Shown: positions 25,884-34,709, numbered from the stretch's first letter. The stretch is 64,000 nt of DNA from Paenibacillus sanguinis 2301083 = DSM 16941 (GCF_000374825.1 NZ_KB895376.1:127460-191459); one strand, 5' to 3'. Notes: a model not told the origin generated them from the letters alone. Program-made: numbers and translations.

Positions 25884-26846
25884 ATGGCTCACAACGATTT
25901 GTCGGCTGTAACCCAGCAATATCCATTTCACCTGCCCATGCAGGATTACCGTGATGAACAAATTATTCAAATGTTTCTTGCGGCATGCGCCAAATCACCT
26001 AATACACGTAAAACTTATTACAGAGCCTTGATGCAATTTAAGCTTTTTTTATCTGGTAAATCTTTTAACGATGTAACCTGGCGAGAAATTGAGGCTTTTA
26101 AAATCTATCTGATGCAGGGCTTCTACCGTGATTCTCAAAAGCCACTGGCTCCGGCTAGCGTTGCCGCCTTCATCGCCCCGCTTAAATCGTTCTACAAATG
26201 GGGAAGTGACCAGGGAATTGGCATTTTTAAGCACAACCCTACACAAAGTATACGGATTCCGTCGATCACGGTGACTAGCCGCAGGCATTTCTTGACTCGA
26301 AGCGAGGTAGGTAGACTACTCGATGCATTAAGGGGGCAGAGCTTGCGCAACTATTTAATTGGCTTGTCATTGGTGATGCTAGGATTGCGGGTATCTGAAC
26401 TCAGTGGAATCAAGTGGGGAGACTTTAATTCAGATCTAATGGATACATCCGTGTGGCTAACAGTCTCCCGCGCCAAGCGGGGTAAAGTTCGGGAAGTCAA
26501 GGTTCCACCCCAGCTTTGGGAGATGTATCAGGAATATATGAGCAGGCTGGCGGGATCAGAATGCGCCAATCCGGATCAGCTTCTTTTTCCCATTACGCCT
26601 CGACAAATCGAACGGATTATTAAGCAGGCTGGGAAAGCTAGCGGTTTGCAAAAAGAGCCAACACCGCACTGGCTGAGACATACAAATGCAACTCTTGCCT
26701 TGCTTCAAGGCGCTTCATTGCAGCAAGTACAGGAAACTTTGGGGCATTCGCATATTAATACAACACAGCGATATTTGCACACGGTAGAGCAAATGAAGAA
26801 GGCAGCTCCTGACTTCGTTCAGGACTCTTTATCGGAATTTATGTAG
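25884..26846 (+). CDS. Tyrosine recombinase (XerC/D-like integrase) flanked by inverted sites
   Basis: This 320-residue tyrosine recombinase has an N-terminal SAM-like core-binding domain (about 25-115) and a C-terminal catalytic domain (about 130-315). Catalytic residues visible: first arginine in GLRVSELSGIKWGD, lysine region SRAKRGKVREVKVP, HWLRHTNATLAL (H-x-x-R), LGHSHINTTQRYLH with the histidine, and the nucleophilic tyrosine in QRYLH. The ATG at 25884 follows AGGAGGACTC; an ATG at 25848 lies inside the left palindromic site and is unlikely. Near-identical inverted sites lie 28 bases upstream and 133 bases downstream, which is unusual for a housekeeping XerC/D gene. Confidence 0.93.
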   Translation: MAHNDLSAVTQQYPFHLPMQDYRDEQIIQMFLAACAKSPNTRKTYYRALMQFKLFLSGKSFNDVTWREIEAFKIYLMQGFYRDSQKPLAPASVAAFIAPLKSFYKWGSDQGIGIFKHNPTQSIRIPSITVTSRRHFLTRSEVGRLLDALRGQSLRNYLIGLSLVMLGLRVSELSGIKWGDFNSDLMDTSVWLTVSRAKRGKVREVKVPPQLWEMYQEYMSRLAGSECANPDQLLFPITPRQIERIIKQAGKASGLQKEPTPHWLRHTNATLALLQGASLQQVQETLGHSHINTTQRYLHTVEQMKKAAPDFVQDSLSEFM

Positions 26847-26979
26847 ATTAGTGAAAAAATAATAGTCCTTTTTATCTACATTTTCTCTAATATTAATGCA
26901 TTAATCGCCCTTTTGTCCTATAATATAACAAGAGTAGATTACAAACCTTGCCAAATTCACACCATAATCTTCCTTATTT

Positions 26980-27005
26980 TGTCGCATAATTGATATTATG
27001 CGACA
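26980..27005 (-). repeat. Right copy of the palindromic site (also terminator-like)
   Basis: This is a perfect palindrome: TGTCGCATAAT, spacer TGAT, ATTATGCGACA. It is followed by TCTTTTTTT, so on the plus strand it can also act as a Rho-independent terminator of the recombinase gene. It is the inverted counterpart of 25830-25855. Confidence 0.85.
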
Positions 27006-27082
27006 TCTTTTTTTGGACATATAAACATCCATGTCAACCTACTCGTCTAACTACGTAATTCGAGATGATTGCCAACATATCG

Positions 27083-27112
27083 TGGAACCTTTTTCCATAA
27101 AACAGGTATAAT
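27083..27112 (+). promoter_or_regulatory. Candidate promoter of the TatD-like gene
   Basis: TGGAAC (27083-27088) and TATAAT (27107-27112) are 18 bases apart. The leader behind it contains an inverted repeat ACAGGTCT/AGACCTGT (about 27117-27144), which could be an operator or leader hairpin. Confidence 0.55.
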
Positions 27113-27164
27113 GAAGACAGGTCTAAAGTTTATTAAGACCTGTTATGAAAGGGGAGTTTGCGAT

Positions 27165-27986
27165 ATGTCCTACGCACACAAATTAGCATGCGAGGCCTCA
27201 TTTCCGTTGATTGATGCCCATATACATCTGGACCACTATGATGAGGTAACCCGTGAACGGCTGATACAGGAATTGCCAGCTTGCAGAGTACAAGCCGTTA
27301 TTGCCGTCTCAATGCATCTGGCTTCCTCTAAGGTGAATCTTGCTTTGGCTGAGCGTTATCCCAGCCTGATATTTCCGGCCTTTGGCTTCCATCCTGAGCA
27401 GCCGCTGCCGACAGATGAGGAAATGAACAAACTCCTGGGCTGGATTCGGGGGCATGCCGACAGTATGGTTGCTGTGGGTGAAATCGGGCTTCCTTATTAT
27501 GCTCGTAAAGAAGCAGAGGAACAAGGGGCTTCCTTTGAACTTGAGCCTTATCTCGCTCTGTTGGACAAGCTGTTTGCGCTGGCACGAGAATTGGATAAAC
27601 CGGTAGCCTTACACGCCGTTTATGAGGATGCCGACCTGGTCTGCGATCTTTTGGAGCAGCATGGTCTTTCTCGTGCTCATTTCCACTGGTTTAAAGGGGC
27701 TTCCTCTACAACCCGGAGAATGGCAGAACGAGGATACTATGTTTCGTTTACCCCTGATCTCTTATACGAGTCGGAAATTCAAGATTTAGCACGCCGTTAT
27801 CCTACTGACCGGGTAATGACCGAAACCGATGGCCCCTGGCCGTTTGAAGGTCCCTTCGCGGGTCGAATCACCCATCCCGCAATGACAGCGGAAGTTGCTG
27901 CTGCCTGGGCCCATATTCAGGGCTTGTCTCCCGAGGAAGCTGCTGGCGCCCTGTGCCATAACGCACGAAGCTTTTACGGGATATGA
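27165..27986 (+). CDS. TatD-family metal-dependent hydrolase
   Basis: This 273-residue TIM-barrel hydrolase of the TatD DNase family has the metal-binding motif DAHIHLDHYDE near the N-terminus. It also shows a GEIGLPYY segment with the conserved glutamate, ALHAVYED and FHWFKGA histidines, and the late acid TETDGPWPF. Family members act as 3'-5' nucleases or unspecific amidohydrolases. The ATG at 27165 follows GAAAGGGGAG. It lies 160 bases from the right recombinase site. Confidence 0.88.
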   Translation: MSYAHKLACEASFPLIDAHIHLDHYDEVTRERLIQELPACRVQAVIAVSMHLASSKVNLALAERYPSLIFPAFGFHPEQPLPTDEEMNKLLGWIRGHADSMVAVGEIGLPYYARKEAEEQGASFELEPYLALLDKLFALARELDKPVALHAVYEDADLVCDLLEQHGLSRAHFHWFKGASSTTRRMAERGYYVSFTPDLLYESEIQDLARRYPTDRVMTETDGPWPFEGPFAGRITHPAMTAEVAAAWAHIQGLSPEEAAGALCHNARSFYGI

Positions 27987-28065
27987 TCCTGTATCTTCTT
28001 TTTTTGAAAGCGGTAACTATATATGCCCCCACCACGTTTATATTACGTAAGGAAGGGGAATTGCC

Positions 28066-28710
28066 ATGCTTAAAGGTACAGCCTATCTGACCATCATAGC
28101 AGCTCTGATGTTATCCGTGGCTTGCTCGTCAAGCGATAGCGACACCATCAGTCCGCCCACACCTCCAACCATCGGCAAAAATAACGCGGAACAAGCGCCT
28201 GTCTGGAATAGCAATCAGACAACCGAGGATATGGAGCCACAGCCCGCGCTGGATGATACACCCAAACATGATGATGACCCCAAACAGGATCATAGCGGCG
28301 AAATGGATGGTACCGCCGGACAACTCTATGCCATTGCTTTTGAAGCGATGATGAAGATAGAGAAAACCCTAAACAACGACATGAAATATATTGCCATCGA
28401 CTTAAGTAAAATGACGCAGCTTACCGCTGAGGACAAAAGCTACATTATGGAGTATCTGCAGACCTTCGACACCGTCATCCGCGATCGCACACTGGAGCAG
28501 TTGAAGCTGGAGGAAAGCAACAAAAACGCCCCCTTGCTGCTAAGCGGCGTGTTCTTGCGCGTGGACAAGGTGGACATCGGCGTGGCCAGCGCCTTGATCG
28601 AAGGAGCCAAATATCGCTCAGACACAGGGTCTCTTGGTGTCAAGGTATCGTTGGAATTCGTGGATGGGGTCTGGAAGCTATCTGGCTCCGACATTAACTG
28701 GGAAAGTTAA
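28066..28710 (+). CDS. Unrecognised lipoprotein
   Basis: This 214-residue protein has a lipoprotein signal ending in LSVACSSS (cysteine near residue 20), then a Thr/Pro/Asp-rich, low-complexity linker (about 25-80). A C-terminal soluble domain (about 85-214) has alternating charged helices and a FVDGVWKLSG ending. The ATG follows GGAAGGGGAATTGCC. I do not recognise the family. The ending resembles NTF2-like or DUF4878-type folds (VKVSLEFVDGVWKL), but this is a weak impression. Confidence 0.7.
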   Translation: MLKGTAYLTIIAALMLSVACSSSDSDTISPPTPPTIGKNNAEQAPVWNSNQTTEDMEPQPALDDTPKHDDDPKQDHSGEMDGTAGQLYAIAFEAMMKIEKTLNNDMKYIAIDLSKMTQLTAEDKSYIMEYLQTFDTVIRDRTLEQLKLEESNKNAPLLLSGVFLRVDKVDIGVASALIEGAKYRSDTGSLGVKVSLEFVDGVWKLSGSDINWES

Positions 28711-28774
28711 GCCAGGTCAATATGCCGGACAAGGCTATAAAAAGCATCTGTAAAATAGAAAAAAGGTTGCATGA

Positions 28775-28869
28775 GGTTAGCCAAAATGAACTGCGTTCTT
28801 AAGCAGACGGTTTGTTGATTACATCCACCTGCTTGAAGGGACAAGGCTCCGAGTTTGGCTAACCTTTTT
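28775..28869 (+). terminator. Large branched hairpin ending in a T-tract
   Basis: GGTTAGCCAAA (28775-28785) pairs with TTTGGCTAACC (28854-28864), and TTTTTG follows. Inside, AAGCAG (28801-28806) pairs with CTGCTT (28829-28834). It could terminate the lipoprotein transcript, but the 68-base branched loop is much larger than a normal terminator, so a leader element for the SPFH operon or a small RNA is possible. Confidence 0.5.
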
Positions 28870-29115
28870 GTGGCGCCTAGATTTGTGGTGCCTAGAAATG
28901 CGCTGACTAAATTGCCAGAGAATCGGTATGGAGCTGAAACAGCGAAAGCGGCCGCCTTCAAAAACGGTTTTTATTGTTGTCAGGTAAGGGCCTACTATTT
29001 ATTCGCCATACTTTTTGAGAAAATATAAAGAACATGTAGAAAAAAGATAATTTACAAATAATTGAAAAAGTGATATCATATAAATATCAAAATAATATAT
29101 AGAGGAGTGCTGTTC

Positions 29116-29970
29116 ATGTTTAAGGAAAAAGAAGTGCCCTATCTGAACGGATTTGTCGCCTTGCTTTTGATTTTCATCTTTACAGGAGTTGGGGTTTACC
29201 TCTGCACCTTAAATGCCGTTCTGCCGCTCATTGTTGGAATTGTGGCTTGTCTTATCGCGCTCGTATTGCTCACGGGACTAACCATTGTCCAGCCTAACCA
29301 GTCAGCGGTCGTGACATTCTTCGGTCGTTATCTGGGCGTAATTCGCAAGAGCGGATTTTATCTGGCGATTCCCTTCTCCAACCGCAAAAAGGTTTCGCTG
29401 CGTGTTCGTAATTTTAACAGTGCCAAGCTCAAGGTTAATGATGTAAACGGAAATCCAATAGAAATTTCCACCGTCGTCGTGTTCTCGGTAGTTGACTCGG
29501 CCAAGGCCTTGTTTGAAGTCGATGAGTACGAGACGTTTGTAGAAATTCAGAGTGAAACGGCCTTGCGCCATGTTGCCAGCAAATATCCGTACGATCAGCC
29601 GGATGACGTCAGCTTCTCGCTTCGTGCCAATACAGAGGAGATTGCTCTGGAGTTAACCAGCGAGCTACAAAAGCGGCTTACTATTGCAGGGGTCAAGGTC
29701 ATTGAATCGCGTCTGACTCATTTGGCTTATTCCACGGAAATTGCCAGCGCTATGCTGCAGCGGCAGCAGGCCGAGGCCATTATCGCAGCCCGCGAGAAGA
29801 TTGTTGACGGGGCCGTAACGATGGTACAAATGGCCGTTGAACGACTGCAGGCCGGTCAAGTGATTGAGCTAGATGATGAACGCAAGGCCGCGATGATCAA
29901 CAACCTGCTCGTTGCCGTTGTATCTGACCGTTCCGCCCAGCCGGTTATCAACACGAGCAGCTTATACTAA
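29116..29970 (+). CDS. SPFH/band 7 domain membrane protein
   Basis: This 284-residue protein has two N-terminal membrane segments (about 8-28 and 35-60). An SPFH domain (about 65-230) follows, with QPNQSAVVTFFGRYLGV, SLRVRNFNSAKLKVND, and the late Ala/Glu-rich helix MLQRQQAEAIIAAREKIVDGA. Such proteins form oligomeric scaffolds in membranes. The start ATG at 29116 follows AGAGGAGTG. It is the first of three closely packed genes, the next encoding a ribbon-helix-helix protein. Confidence 0.9.
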   Translation: MFKEKEVPYLNGFVALLLIFIFTGVGVYLCTLNAVLPLIVGIVACLIALVLLTGLTIVQPNQSAVVTFFGRYLGVIRKSGFYLAIPFSNRKKVSLRVRNFNSAKLKVNDVNGNPIEISTVVVFSVVDSAKALFEVDEYETFVEIQSETALRHVASKYPYDQPDDVSFSLRANTEEIALELTSELQKRLTIAGVKVIESRLTHLAYSTEIASAMLQRQQAEAIIAAREKIVDGAVTMVQMAVERLQAGQVIELDDERKAAMINNLLVAVVSDRSAQPVINTSSLY

Positions 29971-29989
29971 GAAAGGCAATTAATAACCA

Positions 29990-30184
29990 ATGGCCAGCAA
30001 AAAAAGCTTCCCTCTTCGTCTTGACCCGATGCTTTATCAGGCTTTGGAACGCTGGGCAGCGGACGAATTCCGAAGCGTGAACGGTCATATGGAGTACCTA
30101 CTCCGGGAAGCGTTGCGCCGGGAGGGCCGACTCCCTTCGTCAAAAAGAACTGACAAGGAGGAGGAAAAACATGACCAGGACTAA
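29990..30184 (+). CDS. Arc-like ribbon-helix-helix protein
   Basis: This 64-residue basic protein has the Arc/MetJ-type core KSFPLRLDPMLYQALERWA followed by RSVNGHMEYLLREALRREG, consistent with a DNA-binding ribbon-helix-helix dimer. A charged tail ends it. It overlaps the next gene by 14 bases. Arc-type genes often autoregulate their operon or serve as antitoxins. Downstream of an SPFH gene, the role is unknown. Confidence 0.8.
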   Translation: MASKKSFPLRLDPMLYQALERWAADEFRSVNGHMEYLLREALRREGRLPSSKRTDKEEEKHDQD

Positions 30185-30794
30185 CCAGTTGAATCAATCA
30201 TGGTGGCAATCAAAAGCAACAGCCCTTCTCAAGGAATATGAGGAAAGCTATAATGACGGCACCTTCGTCCCCGCCAAACTCCATGGCTGGAAATACAAGG
30301 GTCATCATGTGCGTATCAGGCTCGGACAGCACTACGGCACAGGCGAGCTTACCATTACTGATCCCACCAATGAAACGGGCAATATGTTTGGCATTACTAT
30401 TAAATACAGCTATCGCCCACGTCGCAAGCTGGAATTCGCGGTTGCTCCTGCCAAAAATCCGATGCTGCTGATGTTCATCAGGCATCTTAGAGTAACCGCG
30501 ATGCCAAATTCCGCGATGAGCAAAAACTACGCAGCCAAGGCATCGCACCCTTCTCTCCTGCGCTCAGCGCTAAAACACGACGGGTTAAGCGAGTGGCTGG
30601 AACGGCATCCCGGGGTTCATCTACGGCTTCGTGTGAAGAACGGCATCGCCACCCTTAGCTGTGCAAATAAGGTCAAGGAGGCCGATGTCAACTCCTTGCA
30701 GGACGTGGTAGAGCTGACGAAGCTCGTCCTCCAAGCACTGGAGGAGCAAAGCGCCGTCGGCGAGCCTATTCACACTCACAGAAGGAACGATTGA
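30171..30794 (+). CDS. Unrecognised protein, third gene of the SPFH operon
   Basis: This 207-residue protein has no membrane segment or signal peptide. It is rich in basic residues and histidine. The N-terminal half has a beta-rich look (LHGWKYKGHHVRIRLGQ, GELTITDPTNE), and the C-terminal half is helical (ADVNSLQDVVELTKLVLQAL). I do not recognise it. The ATG follows GGAGGAGGAAAAAC. Overlap with the RHH gene shows co-expression. A terminator hairpin follows at 30935. Confidence 0.7.
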   Translation: MTRTNQLNQSWWQSKATALLKEYEESYNDGTFVPAKLHGWKYKGHHVRIRLGQHYGTGELTITDPTNETGNMFGITIKYSYRPRRKLEFAVAPAKNPMLLMFIRHLRVTAMPNSAMSKNYAAKASHPSLLRSALKHDGLSEWLERHPGVHLRLRVKNGIATLSCANKVKEADVNSLQDVVELTKLVLQALEEQSAVGEPIHTHRRND

Positions 30795-30934
30795 ACTGGC
30801 GGAAGCACATAGGTTAAGGGTGCTGCCTGTGGATTTAATCGTATTCCGTTCCTAGCGATTTGCTGTGACGAGCGCTCAAAACCAGGTGATCGGCATTTCG
30901 CTGGGTATGTTCTCCACTTAATAGCCTCAACTCC

Positions 30935-30989
30935 ACAAGCCCTGCGGATTGAACGGATAAAGCTTCCGTTTTACCGCAAGGCTTGTTTA
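30935..30989 (+). terminator. Terminator of the SPFH operon
   Basis: ACAAGCCCTGCGG (30935-30947) pairs with CCGCAAGGCTTGT (30974-30986) with one mismatch. An inner AACGG/CCGTT stem is present, and TTTAATT follows. Confidence 0.75.
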
Positions 30990-31080
30990 ATTAAGGCAGG
31001 TTTTAGCTAATATACTCTCACCGCTGTTCCCCACGGTAATGTCGTAGTAAGCACGCCCATTTTTGCGGCAAGCTAGGCTA

Positions 31081-31301
31081 CTTAAAGATCGGCGAGATCG
31101 GTGAAATTGGTGAAATGTGTAGGGTGTATGAGATAGGTGGGATGGATAAAATGGGTTAGATTAATTAGTTGGGAGAGATTGATGAGATAGGAGATAGTGA
31201 GATGAGTGAGATAGTGAGATAAGTAATATAGGTAATAAGTTTATTGGTGATATTTAGTAGCATAAGTAAGATTGGTGAGATGGACTAGTCGGGGTAAGTG
31301 G
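31081..31301 (+). repeat. C-poor, GAGAT/GGTGA-rich low-complexity tract
   Basis: About 220 bases are built from degenerate GTGAGAT, GATGAG and AGATAG units and contain almost no C on the plus strand. There is no open reading frame of note. It leads straight into the 9-bp tandem array. Confidence 0.7.
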
Positions 31302-31397
31302 GGTTAGTGCGGTTAGTGCGGTTAGTGCGGTTAGTGCGGTTAGTGCGGTTAGTGCGGTTAGTGCGGTTAGTGCGGTTAGTGCGGTTAGTGCGGTTAG
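31302..31397 (+). repeat. Tandem repeat GGTTAGTGC, 10.7 copies
   Basis: Ten identical copies of the 9-mer GGTTAGTGC plus a six-base partial copy follow one another without interruption. Perfect copies suggest recent slippage. The 9-mer would be in frame if translated, but no ORF spans it. Confidence 0.95.
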
Positions 31398-31417
31398 CCA
31401 GTTTGACCATATTATAG

Positions 31418-31598
31418 GGAAATCCTCCAGCTAAAATGCTCAGTTTACCCACTTTTGGCACTATTATATGGAAATCCTCCAGCTAATCCTCCCTAATCAC
31501 AGTAAATATGGGTAATTTGCTGATTTTATAGGGAGAAATTCCATATAAAGCTCTCTACAGAGCTGTTATCGTCGAATTAACATGAGGATTTCCAGCTA
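31418..31598 (+). repeat. Cluster of the GGAAATCCTCCAGCTAA dispersed repeat
   Basis: Exact copies lie at 31418-31434 and 31470-31486. Degenerate copies lie near 31535-31552 (GGGAGAAATTCCATATAA) and 31584-31598 (GAGGATTTCCAGCTAA). The inter-copy sequence (a CCCAC block) resembles the cluster at 13.96-14.13 kb. Confidence 0.75.
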
Positions 31599-31617
31599 AG
31601 TTGATGCGGCAGATCCG

Positions 31618-31708
31618 TTGCTATACATTGCCATATTACGTTGCTACACGTTGCCATATTACGTTGCTATATATAGAAATAGGGTGGCCTATGTAGCAGG
31701 CCACCCTA
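31618..31708 (+). repeat. Short direct repeats and a hairpin
   Basis: TTGCTAYAC-type units alternate with TTGCCATATTACG between 31618 and 31672. A perfect 11-bp inverted repeat TAGGGTGGCCT/AGGCCACCCTA (31680-31708, 7-base loop) follows without a T-tract. Confidence 0.65.
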
Positions 31709-31832
31709 GCATGGAGTGGGATAACGGAACAGTAAAGCTATATTGGCACAGTGGAGTACAGTACCCGTGGCGGCAGTAACAGCTACAATGGGAACCATAT
31801 CAACATATCACTATATCAACATGCCAGCACGA

Positions 31833-31892
31833 TCACTGTATCACTGTATCACTGTATCACTGTATCACTGTATCACTGTATCACTGTATCAC
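31833..31892 (+). repeat. Tandem repeat TCACTGTA, 7.5 copies
   Basis: Seven perfect copies of the 8-mer TCACTGTA and a half copy stand 26 bases from the copA stop codon. Degenerate ATATCAAC/ATATCACT units surround it. Confidence 0.95.
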
Positions 31893-31918
31893 CATATCAA
31901 TAGTATCCCTCAGCCCGT

Positions 31919-34153
31919 TTACAGCTTCACTCGCTGTAAACGGAGTGCGTTCAGTACGACGGACACAGAGCTGAAGGCCATTGCCGCTCCGGCCAGCCAT
32001 GGGGCCAGAAAACCGGCAGCCGCGATCGGAATGCCGATCGTGTTGTAGGCCAGGGCCCAGAACAAATTCTGCTTGATGTTGCCCATCGTTTTCTTGCTCA
32101 TGGCGATGGCATCGGGTACACCTTGCAAGTCACCACGCATGAGCGTGACATCGGCGGCTTCCATGGCGACGTCGGTCCCCGTGCCGATGGCGATGCCGAC
32201 GTCAGCTACGGCCAGCGCCGGGGCGTCATTGATACCGTCGCCCACCATCGCTACCTTCATGCCGCGGCTTTGCAGCTTCTTCACTTCGGCTGCCTTGCCT
32301 TCCGGCAGCACCTCGGCCAGGACCTCGTCGATCCCGACCTCGGCGGCGATGGCCTTGGCCGTGCGCTCGTTGTCGCCGGTGATCATCACCACGTGAAGTC
32401 CAAGCTCCTTCAGCCGCGCTACCGCGGCCTGGGAGGTGTCCTTCACGTTATCCCGCACGGCGACCATCCCGGCGTAGACGCCGTCCACCGCTACCAGCAG
32501 CACGGTATTGCCGGCGGCTTCCAGCGCCGCCATCTCCGTCAGCGCAGCGGTGACGTCTACGCCCTCACGCGCCATCAGGCGGCGCGTGCCGGCGAGCACC
32601 CGGCGGTCCTCTATGACCGTCGCAATGCCATGCCCCGGCACCGCCTCAAAGGCGGAGGCCTCGGGCAAAGCCAAGGCGCGCGCTCGCGCCCCGGCTACGA
32701 TCGCATCCGCCAGCGGATGCTCCGAGCCGCGCTCCGCGGCGCCGACGAGCCGGAGCACCTCCGTCTCGTCCCAGCCTGCGGCAGGGACAACCTCGCGCAG
32801 CTCCGGCTGCCCCCGAGTGATCGTGCCGGTCTTATCCAGCACGATCGCCTGAATGCCTTGGGCGGCCTCAAGATGCTCGCCGCCCTTGAACAAGATGCCG
32901 TATTCCGCCGCACGGCCGGAACCGGCCATAATCGACGTTGGCGTAGCCAGGCCCAACGCGCACGGACAAGCAATGACCAGCACCGCGATCGCTTTCTCCA
33001 GCGCTCCGGCAAAGCTGCCAGGCTCCACGAGGAAGAGCCAGGCCAGGAACGTCACCAGCGCAATCCCGACCACGATCGGCACGAAGATGCCCGAGATCAC
33101 ATCCGCTACCCGCTGGATGGGAGCTTTGGAGCCTTGAGCCTCCTCCACAACCCGGATGATTTGGGCCAGCGCCGTTTCACTCCCTACCTTGGCAGCTTCA
33201 ATTCGCAGCATACCGTGTTTGTTGACTGTGGCCCCGATCACGGGGTCGCCTTCTTTTTTCTCCGCGGGAATGCTCTCCCCCGTCAGCATGGATTCATCCA
33301 CTGCCGAAGCCCCGCCGATGACGAAGCCGTCCACCGGAATTTTCTCGCCCGGCTTCACGATCAGAATATCCCCCGGCACTACCGTTTCAATCGGTACCAG
33401 CACTTCTTCGCCATCCCTGATGACCAGAGCCGTCTTGGCTTGCAGACCCATGAGCGTCTTGATCGCCTGGGAAGAACGGCCCTTCGCCAGCGCCTCGAAC
33501 CATTTGCCCATCAAGATCAGCGTAATCAGGATGGAACTGGTCTCATAATATAGCTCTATAGTGTGTCCATGGGACATCGGCAAAGCTTTCAAGCTCAGAT
33601 AGAGACTATAAAAATAAGCAGCCGATGTCCCAAGCGCCACCAGCACATCCATGTTGGCGCTGCGATTGCGAAGCGCTTTATACGCTCCGACATAAAACCC
33701 CCAGCCAATCACAAATTGAACCGGCGTTGCCAGCACAAATTGGAACCAGGGATTCATGAACAAATCCGGTGTCCAAATCCACGTGGTAAAGGAGAAATGT
33801 CCGGCCATAGCCCATAGCAGCGGAAACGACAGCAGTGCGGATACAATCAGTTTATTACGCTGTTTGTGTATTTCTCGCGACCGAATGTCCTCGGATTCCT
33901 GCTCCGTAGGCTTCACAATAGCTCCGTAGCCCAATTGACTGACCTTGGCTACGATTTGCTCCAGTGTCACCTCAGCCGGTTCAAATCGAACCTGAGCCGT
34001 TTCTAACGCGAGATTCACATTTGCCTGATCTACCCCGGAAAGGCGGTTTAGCCCCTTCTCGATCCGGTTCGCACAAGCGGCACAGGTCATACCGGTAATT
34101 TGCAGCACCGTTTGTCCATTTGAATCGCTTTCTCTATCAAGCGCTTTTTCCAT
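31919..34153 (-). CDS. copA: Copper-exporting P1B-type ATPase
   Basis: This 744-residue ATPase pumps Cu(I) out of the cytoplasm. It has one N-terminal heavy-metal-associated domain ([13 protein letters not shown], about residues 15-27). The membrane helices, actuator motif TGESIPAEK, the CPC transport motif ([13 protein letters not shown]), the phosphorylated aspartate in [11 protein letters not shown] motif EHPLAD and [10 protein letters not shown] hinge are all present. The ATG at 34153 follows GGAGGAATCATT; an upstream in-frame ATG overlaps the operator region. A CsoR-type operator lies 33 bases upstream. Bases 32200-33000 are strikingly GC-rich compared with the rest. Confidence 0.97.
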   Translation of the reverse strand: MEKALDRESDSNGQTVLQITGMTCAACANRIEKGLNRLSGVDQANVNLALETAQVRFEPAEVTLEQIVAKVSQLGYGAIVKPTEQESEDIRSREIHKQRNKLIVSALLSFPLLWAMAGHFSFTTWIWTPDLFMNPWFQFVLATPVQFVIGWGFYVGAYKALRNRSANMDVLVALGTSAAYFYSLYLSLKALPMSHGHTIELYYETSSILITLILMGKWFEALAKGRSSQAIKTLMGLQAKTALVIRDGEEVLVPIETVVPGDILIVKPGEKIPVDGFVIGGASAVDESMLTGESIPAEKKEGDPVIGATVNKHGMLRIEAAKVGSETALAQIIRVVEEAQGSKAPIQRVADVISGIFVPIVVGIALVTFLAWLFLVEPGSFAGALEKAIAVLVIACPCALGLATPTSIMAGSGRAAEYGILFKGGEHLEAAQGIQAIVLDKTGTITRGQPELREVVPAAGWDETEVLRLVGAAERGSEHPLADAIVAGARARALALPEASAFEAVPGHGIATVIEDRRVLAGTRRLMAREGVDVTAALTEMAALEAAGNTVLLVAVDGVYAGMVAVRDNVKDTSQAAVARLKELGLHVVMITGDNERTAKAIAAEVGIDEVLAEVLPEGKAAEVKKLQSRGMKVAMVGDGINDAPALAVADVGIAIGTGTDVAMEAADVTLMRGDLQGVPDAIAMSKKTMGNIKQNLFWALAYNTIGIPIAAAGFLAPWLAGAAMAFSSVSVVLNALRLQRVKL

Positions 34154-34185
34154 AATGATTCCTCCAATATCATCGGGCCCATCCA

Positions 34186-34202
34186 ATACCCCCCAGGGGT
34201 AT
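34186..34202 (-). promoter_or_regulatory. CsoR-type operator upstream of copA
   Basis: ATACCCCCCAGGGGTAT is a palindrome of the copper-repressor type (TACCC...GGGTA). It lies 33 bases before the copA start and has the same 15-base TACCCC-GGGGTA spacing as the site before csoR. Confidence 0.8.
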
Positions 34203-34418
34203 CAAACAGACAATAAAAATGGGATGTTGCTTTGATCCAAGCAACATCAATTTCTCTGCATCCGGGCACGGTATCATGCTCCGGCAGCAGGACAAGCGTT
34301 TGGTGCAAGCATTCATTTACGAGGTGTGGTCAACATACAGAGCTGACGCCTGTCTGGGCTTACACTCACCGCTCCAGCTCCATAACAGCTCTCGGCAACT
34401 TGTTCACTACACTAAAAG

Positions 34419-34673
34419 GGCTCTAAACCAAAATCAGCGGTTGTCACATGAACGATAAGGCGCTGGGGTTCGTAAGGTTCTTCCGATCGCTGCCGTCTCA
34501 TGGATTTCCTACCTCAATAATTCATAGAGGTTGAAATCCACTCTGAGGTGAACAAGCGTTTGCTTAAGGATTCAGTTCTTTCTCAGAAAGCCGAGAGCTT
34601 CAAGTTGCATCAGAATCCCTACGGCCCTCCGCTCCAGAGATGCCTGTTCAACCATTGATTTTTAGATGGAGCC
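34419..34673 (-). repeat. 255-bp non-coding element, copy A (between copZ and copA)
   Basis: This element is clearly related to copy B at 34953-35210. Shared blocks include AATCAGCG, TGAACGATAAGG, GGTTCTTCCG, TCGCTGC, and a TTTCTCAGAAAG-type stretch. On the minus strand it contains pairings such as GGATTTC/GAAATCC. No ORF is conserved between the copies. Confidence 0.75.
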
Positions 34674-34709
34674 AAAAAAACAGCTTTTTAACTCGCACTC
34701 TTGAATAAC

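Noticed and set aside
26980-27005. Right palindrome as a plain terminator only
   Set aside because: A terminator explains the right copy but not the near-identical inverted copy in front of the recombinase gene. It probably serves both purposes, so the pair is kept as a finding.
31302-31892. CRISPR array
   Set aside because: The units of 8 and 9 bp follow one another directly, without unique spacers, and there are no cas genes.
32123-33553. 476-codon plus-strand open frame opposite copA
   Set aside because: It is antisense to the well-supported CopA gene, in its GC-rich section where stop codons are rare. Its composition (many His, Arg, Gly, Asp) is that of an antisense frame, and no ribosome binding site is present.
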